Source: Actinoplanes derwentensis (GTDB taxonomy: Bacteria; Actinomycetota; Actinomycetes; Mycobacteriales; Micromonosporaceae). From it: DNA of 64,000 nucleotides. Position 1 is the first letter of the stretch. Each line of letters opens with the position of its first letter. A program made the position numbers and the translations under genes. Positions 26,251-34,645 of this stretch are shown here, piece by piece. The notes beneath the pieces were generated by a model, which made no database searches, had not been told where the DNA came from, and saw only the letters and a program-made list of their open reading frames with translations. The DNA is taken from NCBI RefSeq assembly GCF_900104725.1, contig NZ_LT629758.1, positions 6,379,001-6,443,000 of the forward strand, in the 5' to 3' direction.

Positions 26251-26595
26251 ATGACGCAGAACACGGCACCCAAGGATCTCGGCACCCCGATCTCGTACCT
26301 GGTCCTGGCGAACGGAACAGCCGTCTACGACCGCTCCGGCGCCACCGTGGGCACTGTCGACCACGTGCTCGCCGACGATCACGCGAACCTCTTCCACGGC
26401 CTGGTGATCAAGACCGGCGATGGGCCCCGGTTCGCCGGCGCCGACCAGGTCGACGGCCTGTTCGAGCGGGGCGCGATCGTCGCCGAACCGGCCGACCGGC
26501 TCGCCACCCCGAGCGAGGACCCGCCCGCCGACCAGGCCGAGAGCCGCGCGACGGGCCTGAAACGCGCCTGGGACTGGTTGGTCCAGCCCAAGTAG
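26251..26595 (+). CDS. PRC-barrel-like small protein
   Basis: 114 residues. Residues 12-80 have the PRC-barrel layout seen in small actinobacterial proteins: 'LGTPISYLVLANGTAVYDRSG', then 'VGTVDHVLADDHANLFHGLVI', then 'VDGLFERGAIV'. The C-terminus is a short amphipathic segment ending 'RAWDWLVQPK'. PRC-barrel proteins act in RNA processing, photosystem assembly or as stress proteins. Nothing nearby narrows this down. It diverges from the collagen-like gene by 196 bp. Confidence 0.7.
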   Translation: MTQNTAPKDLGTPISYLVLANGTAVYDRSGATVGTVDHVLADDHANLFHGLVIKTGDGPRFAGADQVDGLFERGAIVAEPADRLATPSEDPPADQAESRATGLKRAWDWLVQPK

Positions 26596-26619
26596 CGGGT
26601 TTCAGCCCGAGTAGCCGGC

Positions 26620-27606
26620 TCAGCGGCCCCAGCGGAGCAGGCAGGCGCCCATCGACATGCCGCCGCCGAAGCCGGCCAGCAGCACCAGCTGGCCGTCGCG
26701 CAGCGAGCCGTTGTGGTTCGCGTCGTCGAGGGTCACCGGGAGCGAGGCGCTGCCCACGTTGCCGTACCACGGCAGCGTGAGGTGGGTGTGTGCGTTCCGG
26801 AAGCCAGCCGACTCCACCAGCTCCTGCAGCATGATGCCGTTGGCCTGGTGCGGCACGAAGTGGTCGACGTCCTCGGCCTTCAGCTCGTTGCGGTGCAGCA
26901 ACTCTTCGAGGGCCGGCGGAACCGCGGTCGCCACGAAGTCCCGTACCCCACGGCCGTTCATCCGGAAGTAGTGGTCGCCGTCGGCGACCGTCTGCGGCGA
27001 GGCCGGCAGCCGGCTCCCGCCCCCCTTGACGTAGATCAGGCCGTTCGCGTCGCCACGGGAGGACAGGTCGAGGTCGATGATCCCGTAGCCGTCCGGCACC
27101 CGGCCGACCACCGCGGCACCGGCGCCGTCACCGAAGAGCACCGCGGTGCGCCGGTCGCCGAAGTCGAGGATCCGCGAGTAGATGTCCGACGCGATCACCA
27201 GCACCTTGGCGTCGGGCTGCGTCTGGATCAGACCGTTCGCCACGCTGAGGGCGAAGACGAAACCGGCGCAGACCGCGTTGACGTCGAAGCAGGCGGCACC
27301 GGTGGCACCGATCAGGTTCTGCACCAGGTTCGAGGTCGGCGGTTGCGGTGAGTCACCGGTCGACGTCGAGACGATGATGTAGTCGATCTCGTCGGCGGTG
27401 ATCCCGGCCCGCTCGAGTGCCGCCGCGCCGGCCTTGGCGGCCAGATCGGAAGTGGCCTCATCGGGGGCGGCGAATCGACGAGCCTCGATCAGAGTCTTAC
27501 GGGAGACCCATTCCGGATCCGCGTCCGGAACGAACGAGCGAAGGTCCACATTGGTCACCACCTGCGCCGGGAGGTAGGAGCCAGTACCGAGAATTCCTAC
27601 CGCCAT
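26620..27606 (-). CDS. fabH: Beta-ketoacyl-ACP synthase III (FabH-like)
   Basis: 328 residues. The KAS III catalytic triad is complete: Cys113 in 'VNAVCAGF', His253 in 'VPHQAN' and Asn283 in 'YGNVGSAS'. The GGGMS loop near the C-terminus is present. The enzyme condenses an acyl-CoA starter with malonyl-ACP, either to start fatty-acid synthesis or to prime a polyketide. No other fab genes or ACP are adjacent, so this is a stand-alone paralogue; a secondary-metabolite or branched-starter role is possible. The start ATG at 27606 has GGGGGA upstream. A 13-bp inverted repeat lies in its leader. Confidence 0.9.
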   Translation of the reverse strand: MAVGILGTGSYLPAQVVTNVDLRSFVPDADPEWVSRKTLIEARRFAAPDEATSDLAAKAGAAALERAGITADEIDYIIVSTSTGDSPQPPTSNLVQNLIGATGAACFDVNAVCAGFVFALSVANGLIQTQPDAKVLVIASDIYSRILDFGDRRTAVLFGDGAGAAVVGRVPDGYGIIDLDLSSRGDANGLIYVKGGGSRLPASPQTVADGDHYFRMNGRGVRDFVATAVPPALEELLHRNELKAEDVDHFVPHQANGIMLQELVESAGFRNAHTHLTLPWYGNVGSASLPVTLDDANHNGSLRDGQLVLLAGFGGGMSMGACLLRWGR

Positions 27607-27644
27607 GCTGATCCCCCAGGTGTTGCCGTGCTGTTTTCACGTTT

Positions 27645-27689
27645 CACGTCTCCGCCCTGCAAACCCTAGCCATGCGGGGCGGAGACGTG
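27645..27689. promoter_or_regulatory. Perfect 13-bp inverted repeat upstream of fabH
   Basis: CACGTCTCCGCCC (27645-27657) and its exact complement (27677-27689), with a 19-nt loop containing ACCCTAGCC. It begins 38 bp upstream of the fabH start. It could be an operator, a 5'-leader hairpin, or the terminator of the MHYT gene on the same strand (ends 27757). The sequence does not belong to the 45-nt repeat family despite spanning 45 nt. Confidence 0.6.
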
Positions 27690-27756
27690 CGGATCGAACA
27701 GCTACCGGTTCGGCTGAGAAAAGCCGGACAGACGGCCTACCTGGGAAATCAGCCCG

Positions 27757-28665
27757 TCACGACCGGTCGCGGTACGTCCACGAGGCGTCGCCGAGCGTGG
27801 TCCGGCCGGCCCGGCCCTGGGGCTGCTGCTGGCTCGCCGGGGCACCGCCGAACGGCACCTGGGGCTGCTGCGGCTGCGGGTTGGCGAGCCGGTCCTCCAT
27901 GCGCTGCGCGAGGTAGGCGATGGCTTCCCGGTCCTCCTCGGTGGGCGCGGAGACCAGGGCGTACCCCATGCCGATGATCGCGAAGACGACCGCCGCGCCG
28001 ACCGGCACGAGCAGACCGGCCGCGGTGGCGCCCTCGACCGAGCCGAAGGTGTTGGCCTCACCGGTCACCGACATGGCGAGCATGCCGGTGAAGTGCATGC
28101 CGTTGACCGCGATGCCCATCACCAGTGCGGAGACGAAGATGGCGACCGGCTTGGTGACGGTGATCGCCAGGTAGAGCGCGACGGTGGCCGCGACCACGGC
28201 GATCCCGATCGACAGGGCGACCTCACGGCCGGAGTAGTGGATCTCGCCGCGCAGTTCCATCGCGGCCATGCCGCAGTAGTGCATCGCGGCGACACCGAGA
28301 CCGGCGATGACGCCGCCGACCAGGATCCGCGCTTTCGAGGCGGTCCGGCCGAGCAGTGCGATCGCGAGACCGACCCCGACCGAGACCAGGGCGATGAGCG
28401 CGCTCGCCACGGTCAGGCCGATGTCGTACCGGATCGGGGTGCCCTCGACGTCGAAGCCGAGCATGGCGACGAAGTGCATGCTCCAGATCGCGGTCGCCCC
28501 GATGGCGACCGCCGCCAGGGTGAGCCACCAGATGCGCTCGCCCCGGGTCTTCGAGGACCGGAGGCGTCCCGCACTGGTGAGGCCGAGTAGGGATCCGAGT
28601 ACGGAGAGGATGTAACTGACTGTCGGAGTCAGTGCTCCGTATTCGAAGTGATGGATCTGCGCCAT
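27757..28665 (-). CDS. MHYT-domain integral membrane sensor protein
   Basis: 302 residues with seven predicted membrane helices and three MHYT-type motifs: 'MHFVAM' at 63, 'MHYCGM' near 131 and 'MHFTGM' near 192. MHYT domains are thought to bind copper and to sense O2, CO or NO. The C-terminal cytoplasmic tail (about 245-302) is Gln/Pro-rich with no output domain, so it would signal through a partner. It is followed by fabH on the same strand, separated by 150 bp. The TDR-like REC-GAF gene upstream is a possible partner but shows no coupling. Confidence 0.85.
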   Translation of the reverse strand: MAQIHHFEYGALTPTVSYILSVLGSLLGLTSAGRLRSSKTRGERIWWLTLAAVAIGATAIWSMHFVAMLGFDVEGTPIRYDIGLTVASALIALVSVGVGLAIALLGRTASKARILVGGVIAGLGVAAMHYCGMAAMELRGEIHYSGREVALSIGIAVVAATVALYLAITVTKPVAIFVSALVMGIAVNGMHFTGMLAMSVTGEANTFGSVEGATAAGLLVPVGAAVVFAIIGMGYALVSAPTEEDREAIAYLAQRMEDRLANPQPQQPQVPFGGAPASQQQPQGRAGRTTLGDASWTYRDRS

Positions 28666-28929
28666 TTCGCGCCGTTCCTCTCGTTCGCGATTCCGCCGGG
28701 CTGATGCGGCCGTACCACTACCAGGGGCGTGACTGATTGTGACCCACGTTCCGTTACCAGGAAACGAGCAGCAGGTCTCGATTCAGATCACGCCGGAGTT
28801 GACGCCGTAGGGCTCTGCCCGCACCTATCGCGACACACGGGCCCGATCATTGCACAGTGATCACTTAGAGAACAGCACTGGCTAATGTCACTATCGGTAG
28901 CTGTGCGAAAAACATGACAAAGGTGCGGA
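28666..28929. other. Intergenic region, 264 bp
   Basis: Between two minus-strand genes. Contains the promoter of the MHYT gene (not resolved) and the 3' side of the REC-GAF gene. No gene or strong dyad seen. Confidence 0.4.
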
Positions 28930-29802
28930 TCATCCTGCGCGAGCGAGAAGCACCAATGCCTGAGCGCGCTGCGAGTGCAGAATCTGCACGGTGTTCTCGG
29001 TGCAGGAACCGGGCTTCTCGTCCATCACACACAGCGTACCGACGACGTGACCCTCCGCCGAGTTGAGGGGCACGCTCGCGTAGGAGCGCACTCCGCTGAC
29101 CGAGAAGAGCGGCGAGGTGGCGTACTCCTTGTCGGCCGCGCTGTCCCCGATCAGCACCGGAACGTCCTCGGCCACCACGATCGTGTCCGGGGACCATTCG
29201 ACCGGTACGCCGCCGGCCTCCCGTACCCACCGGGGCATGCCGTGCGACCCGGCGACCGCGACGCTGTCGTTGAGCACCAGCGTGATCGCGGCCGACGGCA
29301 CCCCGGTCAGTTCGGTCAACCGCTCGGCGAACGCGTCCAGGGCCTCCGCGTGCGCCGGCCGGGTCAGGTAGTCGGAGACCGCGAGCAGCCGCCCCACGTC
29401 GACGAGCTGGGTCGCCGGGTCGTGGTGCTGACCGGCCGGGATCCCGTCGAATCGGGCGGCCAGGAGTTCGTTGGCGGCTTCGAGCACGTGCTTGGGACGT
29501 ACCGGCTTGGAGATCGTCATGTCGCACAGCCCACGGGCGGCGGCCGGCGTCGCGGCGGACAGCATGATCACCGGGATACCGGCGGTGGTCGCGTGACCGC
29601 GCAGCCGCCCGGCCACGTCCAGCCCGCTCAGGCCGGGCATGTGGTGGTCCAGGATGACCAGATCCGGACCGGCCTCGGCGATCATGTCCAGGGCGGCCTG
29701 ACCGGAGTCGGCCGTACGCACGGTGTGACCTGCGTTGCTCAGCACGGTGGAGAGCAGCGACGCGATGTCGCTGTCGTCCTCCGCGACCACGATCGACGCC
29801 AT
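28930..29802 (-). CDS. Response regulator receiver protein with C-terminal GAF domain
   Basis: 290 residues from ATG at 29802 with GAGGGG upstream. Receiver domain 1-120: acidic pocket 'VVAEDDSD', phosphoacceptor Asp52 in 'VILDHHMPG', conserved Lys in 'TISKPVRP'. GAF domain about 140-285 ('MPRWVREAGGVPVEWSPDTIVVAED' and 'YASVPLNSAEGHVVGTLCVMD'). No DNA-binding or kinase domain, so output is probably by protein contact or small-molecule sensing. No histidine kinase is adjacent. Confidence 0.88.
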   Translation of the reverse strand: MASIVVAEDDSDIASLLSTVLSNAGHTVRTADSGQAALDMIAEAGPDLVILDHHMPGLSGLDVAGRLRGHATTAGIPVIMLSAATPAAARGLCDMTISKPVRPKHVLEAANELLAARFDGIPAGQHHDPATQLVDVGRLLAVSDYLTRPAHAEALDAFAERLTELTGVPSAAITLVLNDSVAVAGSHGMPRWVREAGGVPVEWSPDTIVVAEDVPVLIGDSAADKEYATSPLFSVSGVRSYASVPLNSAEGHVVGTLCVMDEKPGSCTENTVQILHSQRAQALVLLARAG

Positions 29803-29917
29803 GTGGTGTTTCCCCTCGCTAGGCCCGCGGGTCGCCCGACGATAACCTGATCGGCCGGGACCCTGCCCATGAACAGGGAATACACCGACTTTTATGAGCG
29901 AGAAGTAGGGTGTGGTC

Positions 29918-31159
29918 ATGCGGGAACGTCTGACCAACTGGGCCGGGAACATCGTCTTCGGCGCGCAGCGGCTGCACCGGCCGGGCAGCGTCGACGAGCT
30001 GCGGGAGACACTGGCCGGCACGTCCCGGGCCCGGGTGCTCGGCAGCGGGCACTCGTTCAACCGGCTCGCCGACACCGACGGTGATCTGATCTCCCTGGCC
30101 GGCCTGCCGCGCATGGTCGAGATCGGTCCCGATCGCACCACGGTCCGCGCCGACGGCGGCATCCGGTACGGGGAGCTGGCCACCCGCCTCGCCGCCGAGG
30201 GCCTGGCCCTGCACAACATGGCCTCGCTGCCGCACATCTCGGTGGCCGGCGCGGTGGCCACCGCCACCCACGGTTCCGGTGTCCGGCACGGCAACCTGGC
30301 GACCGCGGTCTCCGGCCTGGAGATCGTCCGCGCCGACGGTGCGGTGGCCCAACTGACCCGCGCCGACCCGGACTTCGCCGGTGCGGTGGTCCATCTCGGC
30401 GCGCTGGGTGTGATCACCGCGCTCACGCTCGACGTGGTCGAGGCTTTCGAGCTGCGGCAGTACGTCTACGAGAACCTGAGCGCCGAAGCCCTCGACGAGC
30501 ACCTGGACGAGATCCTGTCGGCCGGTTACAGCGTCAGCCTCTTCACTCGCTGGACCGGCACCGGCATCGACCAGGTCTGGCTGAAACGGGCCGAGCCGCT
30601 GACCGGTGACCTGTTCGGCGCGACTGAGGCCGACGGCCCCCGGCACCCGGTGCCCGGCATGCCCGCGCTCAACTGCACCGAGCAGGGCGGGGTGCCCGGC
30701 CCGTGGCACACCCGGCTGCCGCATTTCCGGATGGAGTTCACCCCGAGCAGCGGCGAGGAGCTGCAGTCCGAGTGGCACGTGCCCCGTTCGTCCGGGCGCG
30801 ACGCGCTCGCCGCGGTGGCCGCGCTGCGGGAGCGGGTGTCGGCGGTCCTGCAGGTCTGCGAGGTCCGCACGATCGCCGCCGACGACCTGTGGCTGAGCCC
30901 GAACCACGAGCGCGACAGCCTGGCCCTGCACTTCACCTGGATCGCCGACACCGACGCCGTCCTGCCGGTGGTCGCCGAGGTGGAGAAGGCAATCGCCCCG
31001 CTGGGTGCCCGCCCGCACTGGGGCAAGGTCTTCAGCACCGATCCGGCCGAGCTGCGGGCGGCGTACCCCCGGTTCGGCGACTTCGCCGAGCTTGCCGGCC
31101 GGTTCGACCCGGCCGGCAAGTTCCGCAACCAGTGGCTGGAGTCTCTGCTCGGCGCGTGA
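29918..31159 (+). CDS. aldO: Alditol oxidase (AldO-type FAD-linked oxidase)
   Basis: 413 residues. Strong match, from memory, to Streptomyces AldO along its whole length: 'NWAGN' start, 'RVLGSGHSFN' with the FAD-linking His45, 'MASLPHISVAGAVATATHGSG', 'NCTEQGGVPGPWH', 'RPHWGKVF'. ATG 29918 is chosen over GTG 29912 because AGTAGGG ends too close to the latter. AldO oxidises the primary alcohol of xylitol or sorbitol with O2, giving an aldose and H2O2. It is a soluble VAO-family flavoprotein without a signal peptide. Its stop directly abuts the stop of the convergent rhodanese gene. Confidence 0.9.
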   Translation: MRERLTNWAGNIVFGAQRLHRPGSVDELRETLAGTSRARVLGSGHSFNRLADTDGDLISLAGLPRMVEIGPDRTTVRADGGIRYGELATRLAAEGLALHNMASLPHISVAGAVATATHGSGVRHGNLATAVSGLEIVRADGAVAQLTRADPDFAGAVVHLGALGVITALTLDVVEAFELRQYVYENLSAEALDEHLDEILSAGYSVSLFTRWTGTGIDQVWLKRAEPLTGDLFGATEADGPRHPVPGMPALNCTEQGGVPGPWHTRLPHFRMEFTPSSGEELQSEWHVPRSSGRDALAAVAALRERVSAVLQVCEVRTIAADDLWLSPNHERDSLALHFTWIADTDAVLPVVAEVEKAIAPLGARPHWGKVFSTDPAELRAAYPRFGDFAELAGRFDPAGKFRNQWLESLLGA

Positions 31160-31582
31160 TCAGCAGCCGCAGGCGGCACCGGCCGGGGCGGTCAGCTCGT
31201 CGATCGGGCGGCTGCTGCGGCCGGTCGCGGTCTCGACCGGGAATCCCTCGCGCACCCAGTACTCGTACCCACCGATCATCTCTTTGACGGGGTGGCCGAG
31301 CTTGGCGAACTCCAGGGCGGCCCGGGTGGCCCCGTTGCACCCCGGGCCCCAGCAGTAGGTGACGACCGCACTGCCGGCCGGGACCAGTGCGGCGGCCCGG
31401 GCGGCGATCTCGCGGGTGGGCAGGTGGATCGCGTCCGGGAGATGCCCCTGATCCCACGACTCGGTGCTGCGGGAGTCGATCACCACGTAGCCGGGGGTGC
31501 CGGCCGCGAGGGCCTGCTGGACGTCGCTCACGTCGGTCTCGAAGCGGAGCCGGTTGCTGAAGTGCTCGATCGCGCTGGTCAT
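31160..31582 (-). CDS. Rhodanese-like sulfurtransferase domain protein
   Basis: 140 residues, one rhodanese domain. 'VVIDSRSTESWDQGHLPDAIHLP' is the classic first motif. The active-site loop is 'YCWGPGCNGA' with Cys77 as the likely persulfide carrier and Cys82 five residues on. The C-terminal motif is 'GGYEYWVREGFPV'. The last residues 'AACGC' add two more cysteines. Single-domain rhodaneses move sulfane sulfur or detoxify cyanide; the target is unknown. Diverges from the GlxA-type regulator gene by 71 bp, and could be its target (inference). Confidence 0.88.
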   Translation of the reverse strand: MTSAIEHFSNRLRFETDVSDVQQALAAGTPGYVVIDSRSTESWDQGHLPDAIHLPTREIAARAAALVPAGSAVVTYCWGPGCNGATRAALEFAKLGHPVKEMIGGYEYWVREGFPVETATGRSSRPIDELTAPAGAACGC

Positions 31583-31653
31583 GACGTCGATCGTGCCGAC
31601 CGCCGGGGAAAAGCCCCAGTGGCGCGGAAGACACCTGCCGCTAAGATAACGCC

Positions 31654-32661
31654 ATGTTGCGGGTGGGCAGGCGCGGGCCGGCGATCGCGGTGCTGGCGTT
31701 CGACGGCATGTCGCTCTTCGAGACCGGCATCGTCTCCGAGGTGTTCGGGCTGCCCCGCCCCGAGTTCAACTTCCCGTGGTACGAGCTGACCATCTGCTCC
31801 GAGACTCCCGGCCCGGTCCGGGTGGTCGGCGGCGCGGCCCTGCACACCGAGCACGGCCTGGACGTGTTCGCCGCCGCGCAGACGCTGATCGTGCCCGGTG
31901 TCCCGGACGTGCACGGCGACCCGTCCCCGGCGCTGGTCGCCGCCCTGCGCGCGGCACACGCCCGGGGCGCCCGTGTCATGTCGATCTGCTCGGGGGCGTT
32001 CGCGCTGGCCGGGGCGGGTCTGCTGGACGGTCGCCGGGCCACCACCCACTGGCGGTACGCGGAGATCCTCCGCCGCCGCCATCCGGCCGTGCGAGTCGAC
32101 GCGGACGTGCTCTACATCGACGACGGCGACGTGCTGACCAGCGCGGGCAGTGCCGCCGGGCTGGACCTGTGCCTGCATGTGATCCGCCGCGACCACGGCC
32201 CGGCGGTCGCCAACACGGTGGCCCGCCGCCTGGTCGTCCCACCGCACCGGGACGGTGGTCAGGCCCAGTTCGTCGAGGCGCCGGTCGCGGAGGACCCGGA
32301 GGACGCCCGGGTGGCCCGCAGCATGGAGTGGGCGCTCGGCAACCTGTCCGGGCCGATCTCGGTGGCGGTGCTGGCCCGGCAGGCGCACATGTCGTCGCGG
32401 ACCTATCTGCGGCACTTCCAGCGGGCCACCGGCACGACGCCGATCCGGTGGCTGATCGACCGGCGGGTGCAGGCCAGCCTGGCCCTGTTGGAGACCACCG
32501 GGGCGCCGATCGAGGAGATCGCGACGGCGGTCGGCTTCGAGACCGCCGTCACCTACCGCCACCACTTCGGCCAGGCGATGCGCACGTCACCGTCGGCGTA
32601 CCGCCGGGCGTTCGCGGTAACCGCCCAGCCGAGCGTTTCAGCCCAGCCGAACAGTCAGTGA
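31654..32661 (+). CDS. GlxA-family AraC-type transcriptional regulator
   Basis: 335 residues. Residues 10-185 are a DJ-1/PfpI (amidase-like) domain with the nucleophile-elbow cysteine Cys112 in 'SICSGAF'. Residues 225-325 are two AraC helix-turn-helices ('ISVAVLARQAHMSSRTYLRHFQRATG' and 'IEEIATAVGFETAVTYRHHF'). GlxA-type regulators often control carbohydrate, amino-acid or glycine-betaine genes. The 3' end overlaps the 3' end of the convergent GH42 gene by 24 bp. It could regulate the glycosidase locus, but divergent placement points rather to the rhodanese gene. Confidence 0.88.
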   Translation: MLRVGRRGPAIAVLAFDGMSLFETGIVSEVFGLPRPEFNFPWYELTICSETPGPVRVVGGAALHTEHGLDVFAAAQTLIVPGVPDVHGDPSPALVAALRAAHARGARVMSICSGAFALAGAGLLDGRRATTHWRYAEILRRRHPAVRVDADVLYIDDGDVLTSAGSAAGLDLCLHVIRRDHGPAVANTVARRLVVPPHRDGGQAQFVEAPVAEDPEDARVARSMEWALGNLSGPISVAVLARQAHMSSRTYLRHFQRATGTTPIRWLIDRRVQASLALLETTGAPIEEIATAVGFETAVTYRHHFGQAMRTSPSAYRRAFAVTAQPSVSAQPNSQ

Positions 32662-34602
32662 TCCGCCGGGCTGCACGGTGACCGACGTCGGCACCTCGCG
32701 CCCGGTCACCGCGTCGTGCGCCGGTCCGGGCAGGTGGATCTGACCCGGCGTGGCCCCGTGATTGAACAGGAACAGCAGATCACCACGGCGGACCGCCTCG
32801 ACCTTCGGCGGCAGTCCGGGCAGCACCGGCATCACTCCGGCCTCGGCGGCGACCTGGTCCAGCAGTCGGCGCAGCGCGCCGTCGTCGAGACCGGGCGACA
32901 CGTACCAAGCGGTGCCGTCGCCGAACCGGTTGTGGGTGATCGCGGGAGCTCCGGCCAGGACGTCACCGGCGTACCGGACCAGGGTCTCGGCACCGGCCGT
33001 CTCGACCCGCTCGCTCCAGCGCAGCCCACGGTCGCCGTTGTCGAGTGCGATCGATCCGGTGGGGGCCAGCGGGCGCCATTCGACCACCCGTACTCCCAGG
33101 AAATCGCGGAACGCGCCCGGATAACCACCGAGACGGATCCGCCCGGCCGGGTCCGCGATGCCGCTGAGATGGTCCACCACCAGGTGACCACCGCCGGCGA
33201 CGAAGTCGCGCAGCGCACCGGCGGTCTCGTCCGACACCAGATAAAGATGCGGGACGATCACCATTTTGTACGATCGGAGCCGCTCGGCGAAGTCGTCCAG
33301 CCCCGGGAAGAGGAAGTCGGTGGCGAGCCCGGACTCGTAAAGTGCCCGGTGTGCCTGCTGCACCGCCGCCGCGTAATCGATCTGTTTCGACGGCAGTCCG
33401 GCGCCCTGCAGCGCCCACCACGACGGCGCGTCCCAGGTGACCGCGACCTGTGCCGCGATCGGGCCGAAGGTCTGTTTGCCGAGCGCTTTGAGGTAACGCC
33501 CGAGGCCGATCGTCTCCCGGAAGACCGGGCTGTCCGGGCCGGCGTGCGGCACCAGCGCCGAGTGGAACATCTCGGCCCCGCCGCGCGGCTGCCGCCACTG
33601 GAAGTACATCGCTCCGCGCGAGCCCCGAGCCAGGTAGGAGAGGCTGTTGCGGGTGAGCTGGCCGGGTTCCTTGGCGTGCATCCGGCCGGGTGTGTAGACC
33701 AGGTTCGGCGCGGTCTCCATCAGCAGCCACGATCCGCCGCCCCAGCCGCGGGCCAGGTCGCCGCCGAAAGCGGTCTCCACTTCGGCGCCGTAACCGGCGG
33801 TGGCCGGGTAGTGGTCGACGGCGACCAGGTCCACCTCGGCGGCCCAGCGCGCGTGGTCGACACTCACCCAGCCGCCCTGCACGAAGTTGGTGGTGACCGG
33901 CACCTCCGGGTTGGCCTCGCGCAGCAGGTCACGCTGCTCGATGTAGCCGCCGAGCAGTTCGTCGGAGAGGAACCGGCGGAAGTCGAGCACGTGCGCCGGG
34001 TTCGGCAGGTACTGGGTGGCGCGGGGCGGCAGGATCTGCGCCCAGTCCGAGTAGCGCTGACTCCAGAACGCGGTGGTCCAGGCCTCGTTGAGGGCGTCCA
34101 GTTCGCCGTGCTTCTTCTGCAGCCAGCTCCGGAAGGCGGCGGCGGTGAAGTCGCAGCGGCAGTCGGTGCCGTACTCGTTGTGCACGTGCCACATCGCCAG
34201 CGCCGGATGGTGCGCGTACCGCTCGGCCATCTTCGCGGCGACGGTCCGGGCGGCGGCGCGGTACGCGGGTGCGGACACGCAGTAGGTGTCCCGGCTGCCG
34301 TGGGTGAGCCGCACCCCGTCGGCGGTGACCGGCATCGCCTCCGGGTGGGCGAGGGTGAACCAGGGTGGTGGTGACGCGGTCGGGGTGGCCAGGGCGACCT
34401 TGATGCCGCCCTCGTGCAGCCGGTCGAGCACCCGGTCGAGCCAGCCGAACTCGAAACGACCCGGCTCGGGCTCCAGGTTCGACCAGGAGAAGACCCCGAC
34501 CGTGGCGATCGTCACGCCCGCCTGGCGCATCAACGTGACATCCTCGTCCAGGACCTCCTCCGGCCACTGCTCCGGGTTGTAGTCCCCGCCGAAGAAGATC
34601 AT
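32638..34602 (-). CDS. Beta-galactosidase, glycoside hydrolase family 42
   Basis: 654 residues from ATG at 34602, with AGGGTAGG upstream; GTG at 34608 overlaps that site. GH42 TIM barrel: 'GGDYNPEQWPEEV' start, acid/base Glu143 in 'HVHNEYGTDCRCDF', nucleophile Glu296 in 'LMETAPN'. The Cys residues of 'CRC' and an upstream 'TYCVSAPAYRAAAR' are the family's structural metal site. Trimerisation and C-terminal beta domains follow. No signal peptide, so it acts on imported galactosides. Divergent from GH95 across a 43-49-bp gap that holds a palindromic operator. Confidence 0.93.
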   Translation of the reverse strand: MIFFGGDYNPEQWPEEVLDEDVTLMRQAGVTIATVGVFSWSNLEPEPGRFEFGWLDRVLDRLHEGGIKVALATPTASPPPWFTLAHPEAMPVTADGVRLTHGSRDTYCVSAPAYRAAARTVAAKMAERYAHHPALAMWHVHNEYGTDCRCDFTAAAFRSWLQKKHGELDALNEAWTTAFWSQRYSDWAQILPPRATQYLPNPAHVLDFRRFLSDELLGGYIEQRDLLREANPEVPVTTNFVQGGWVSVDHARWAAEVDLVAVDHYPATAGYGAEVETAFGGDLARGWGGGSWLLMETAPNLVYTPGRMHAKEPGQLTRNSLSYLARGSRGAMYFQWRQPRGGAEMFHSALVPHAGPDSPVFRETIGLGRYLKALGKQTFGPIAAQVAVTWDAPSWWALQGAGLPSKQIDYAAAVQQAHRALYESGLATDFLFPGLDDFAERLRSYKMVIVPHLYLVSDETAGALRDFVAGGGHLVVDHLSGIADPAGRIRLGGYPGAFRDFLGVRVVEWRPLAPTGSIALDNGDRGLRWSERVETAGAETLVRYAGDVLAGAPAITHNRFGDGTAWYVSPGLDDGALRRLLDQVAAEAGVMPVLPGLPPKVEAVRRGDLLFLFNHGATPGQIHLPGPAHDAVTGREVPTSVTVQPGGSLTVRLG

Positions 34603-34620
34603 CTGCACCTACCCTTGACA

Positions 34621-34643
34621 TTTAGTTTGGCCGCTAAACAAAG
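34621..34643. promoter_or_regulatory. Operator-like motif TTTAGTTTGG-CCG-CTAAAC between GH42 and GH95
   Basis: Lies in the only gap between the two divergent glycosidase genes, so it can control both. Half-sites TTTAG/CTAAA are symmetric. The same half-site sequences recur at 40789-40815 upstream of the sugar importer, with 7 rather than 3 bases between them. Candidate binding site of the ROK repressor encoded at 40951 (inference). Confidence 0.6.
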
Positions 34644-34645
34644 TA

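Noticed and set aside
28930..30426. A 498-residue response regulator with a long N-terminal extension
   Set aside because: The extension is antisense to aldO and is rich in Ser/Arg; the receiver domain begins at the ATG at 29802, which has a good ribosome-binding site.
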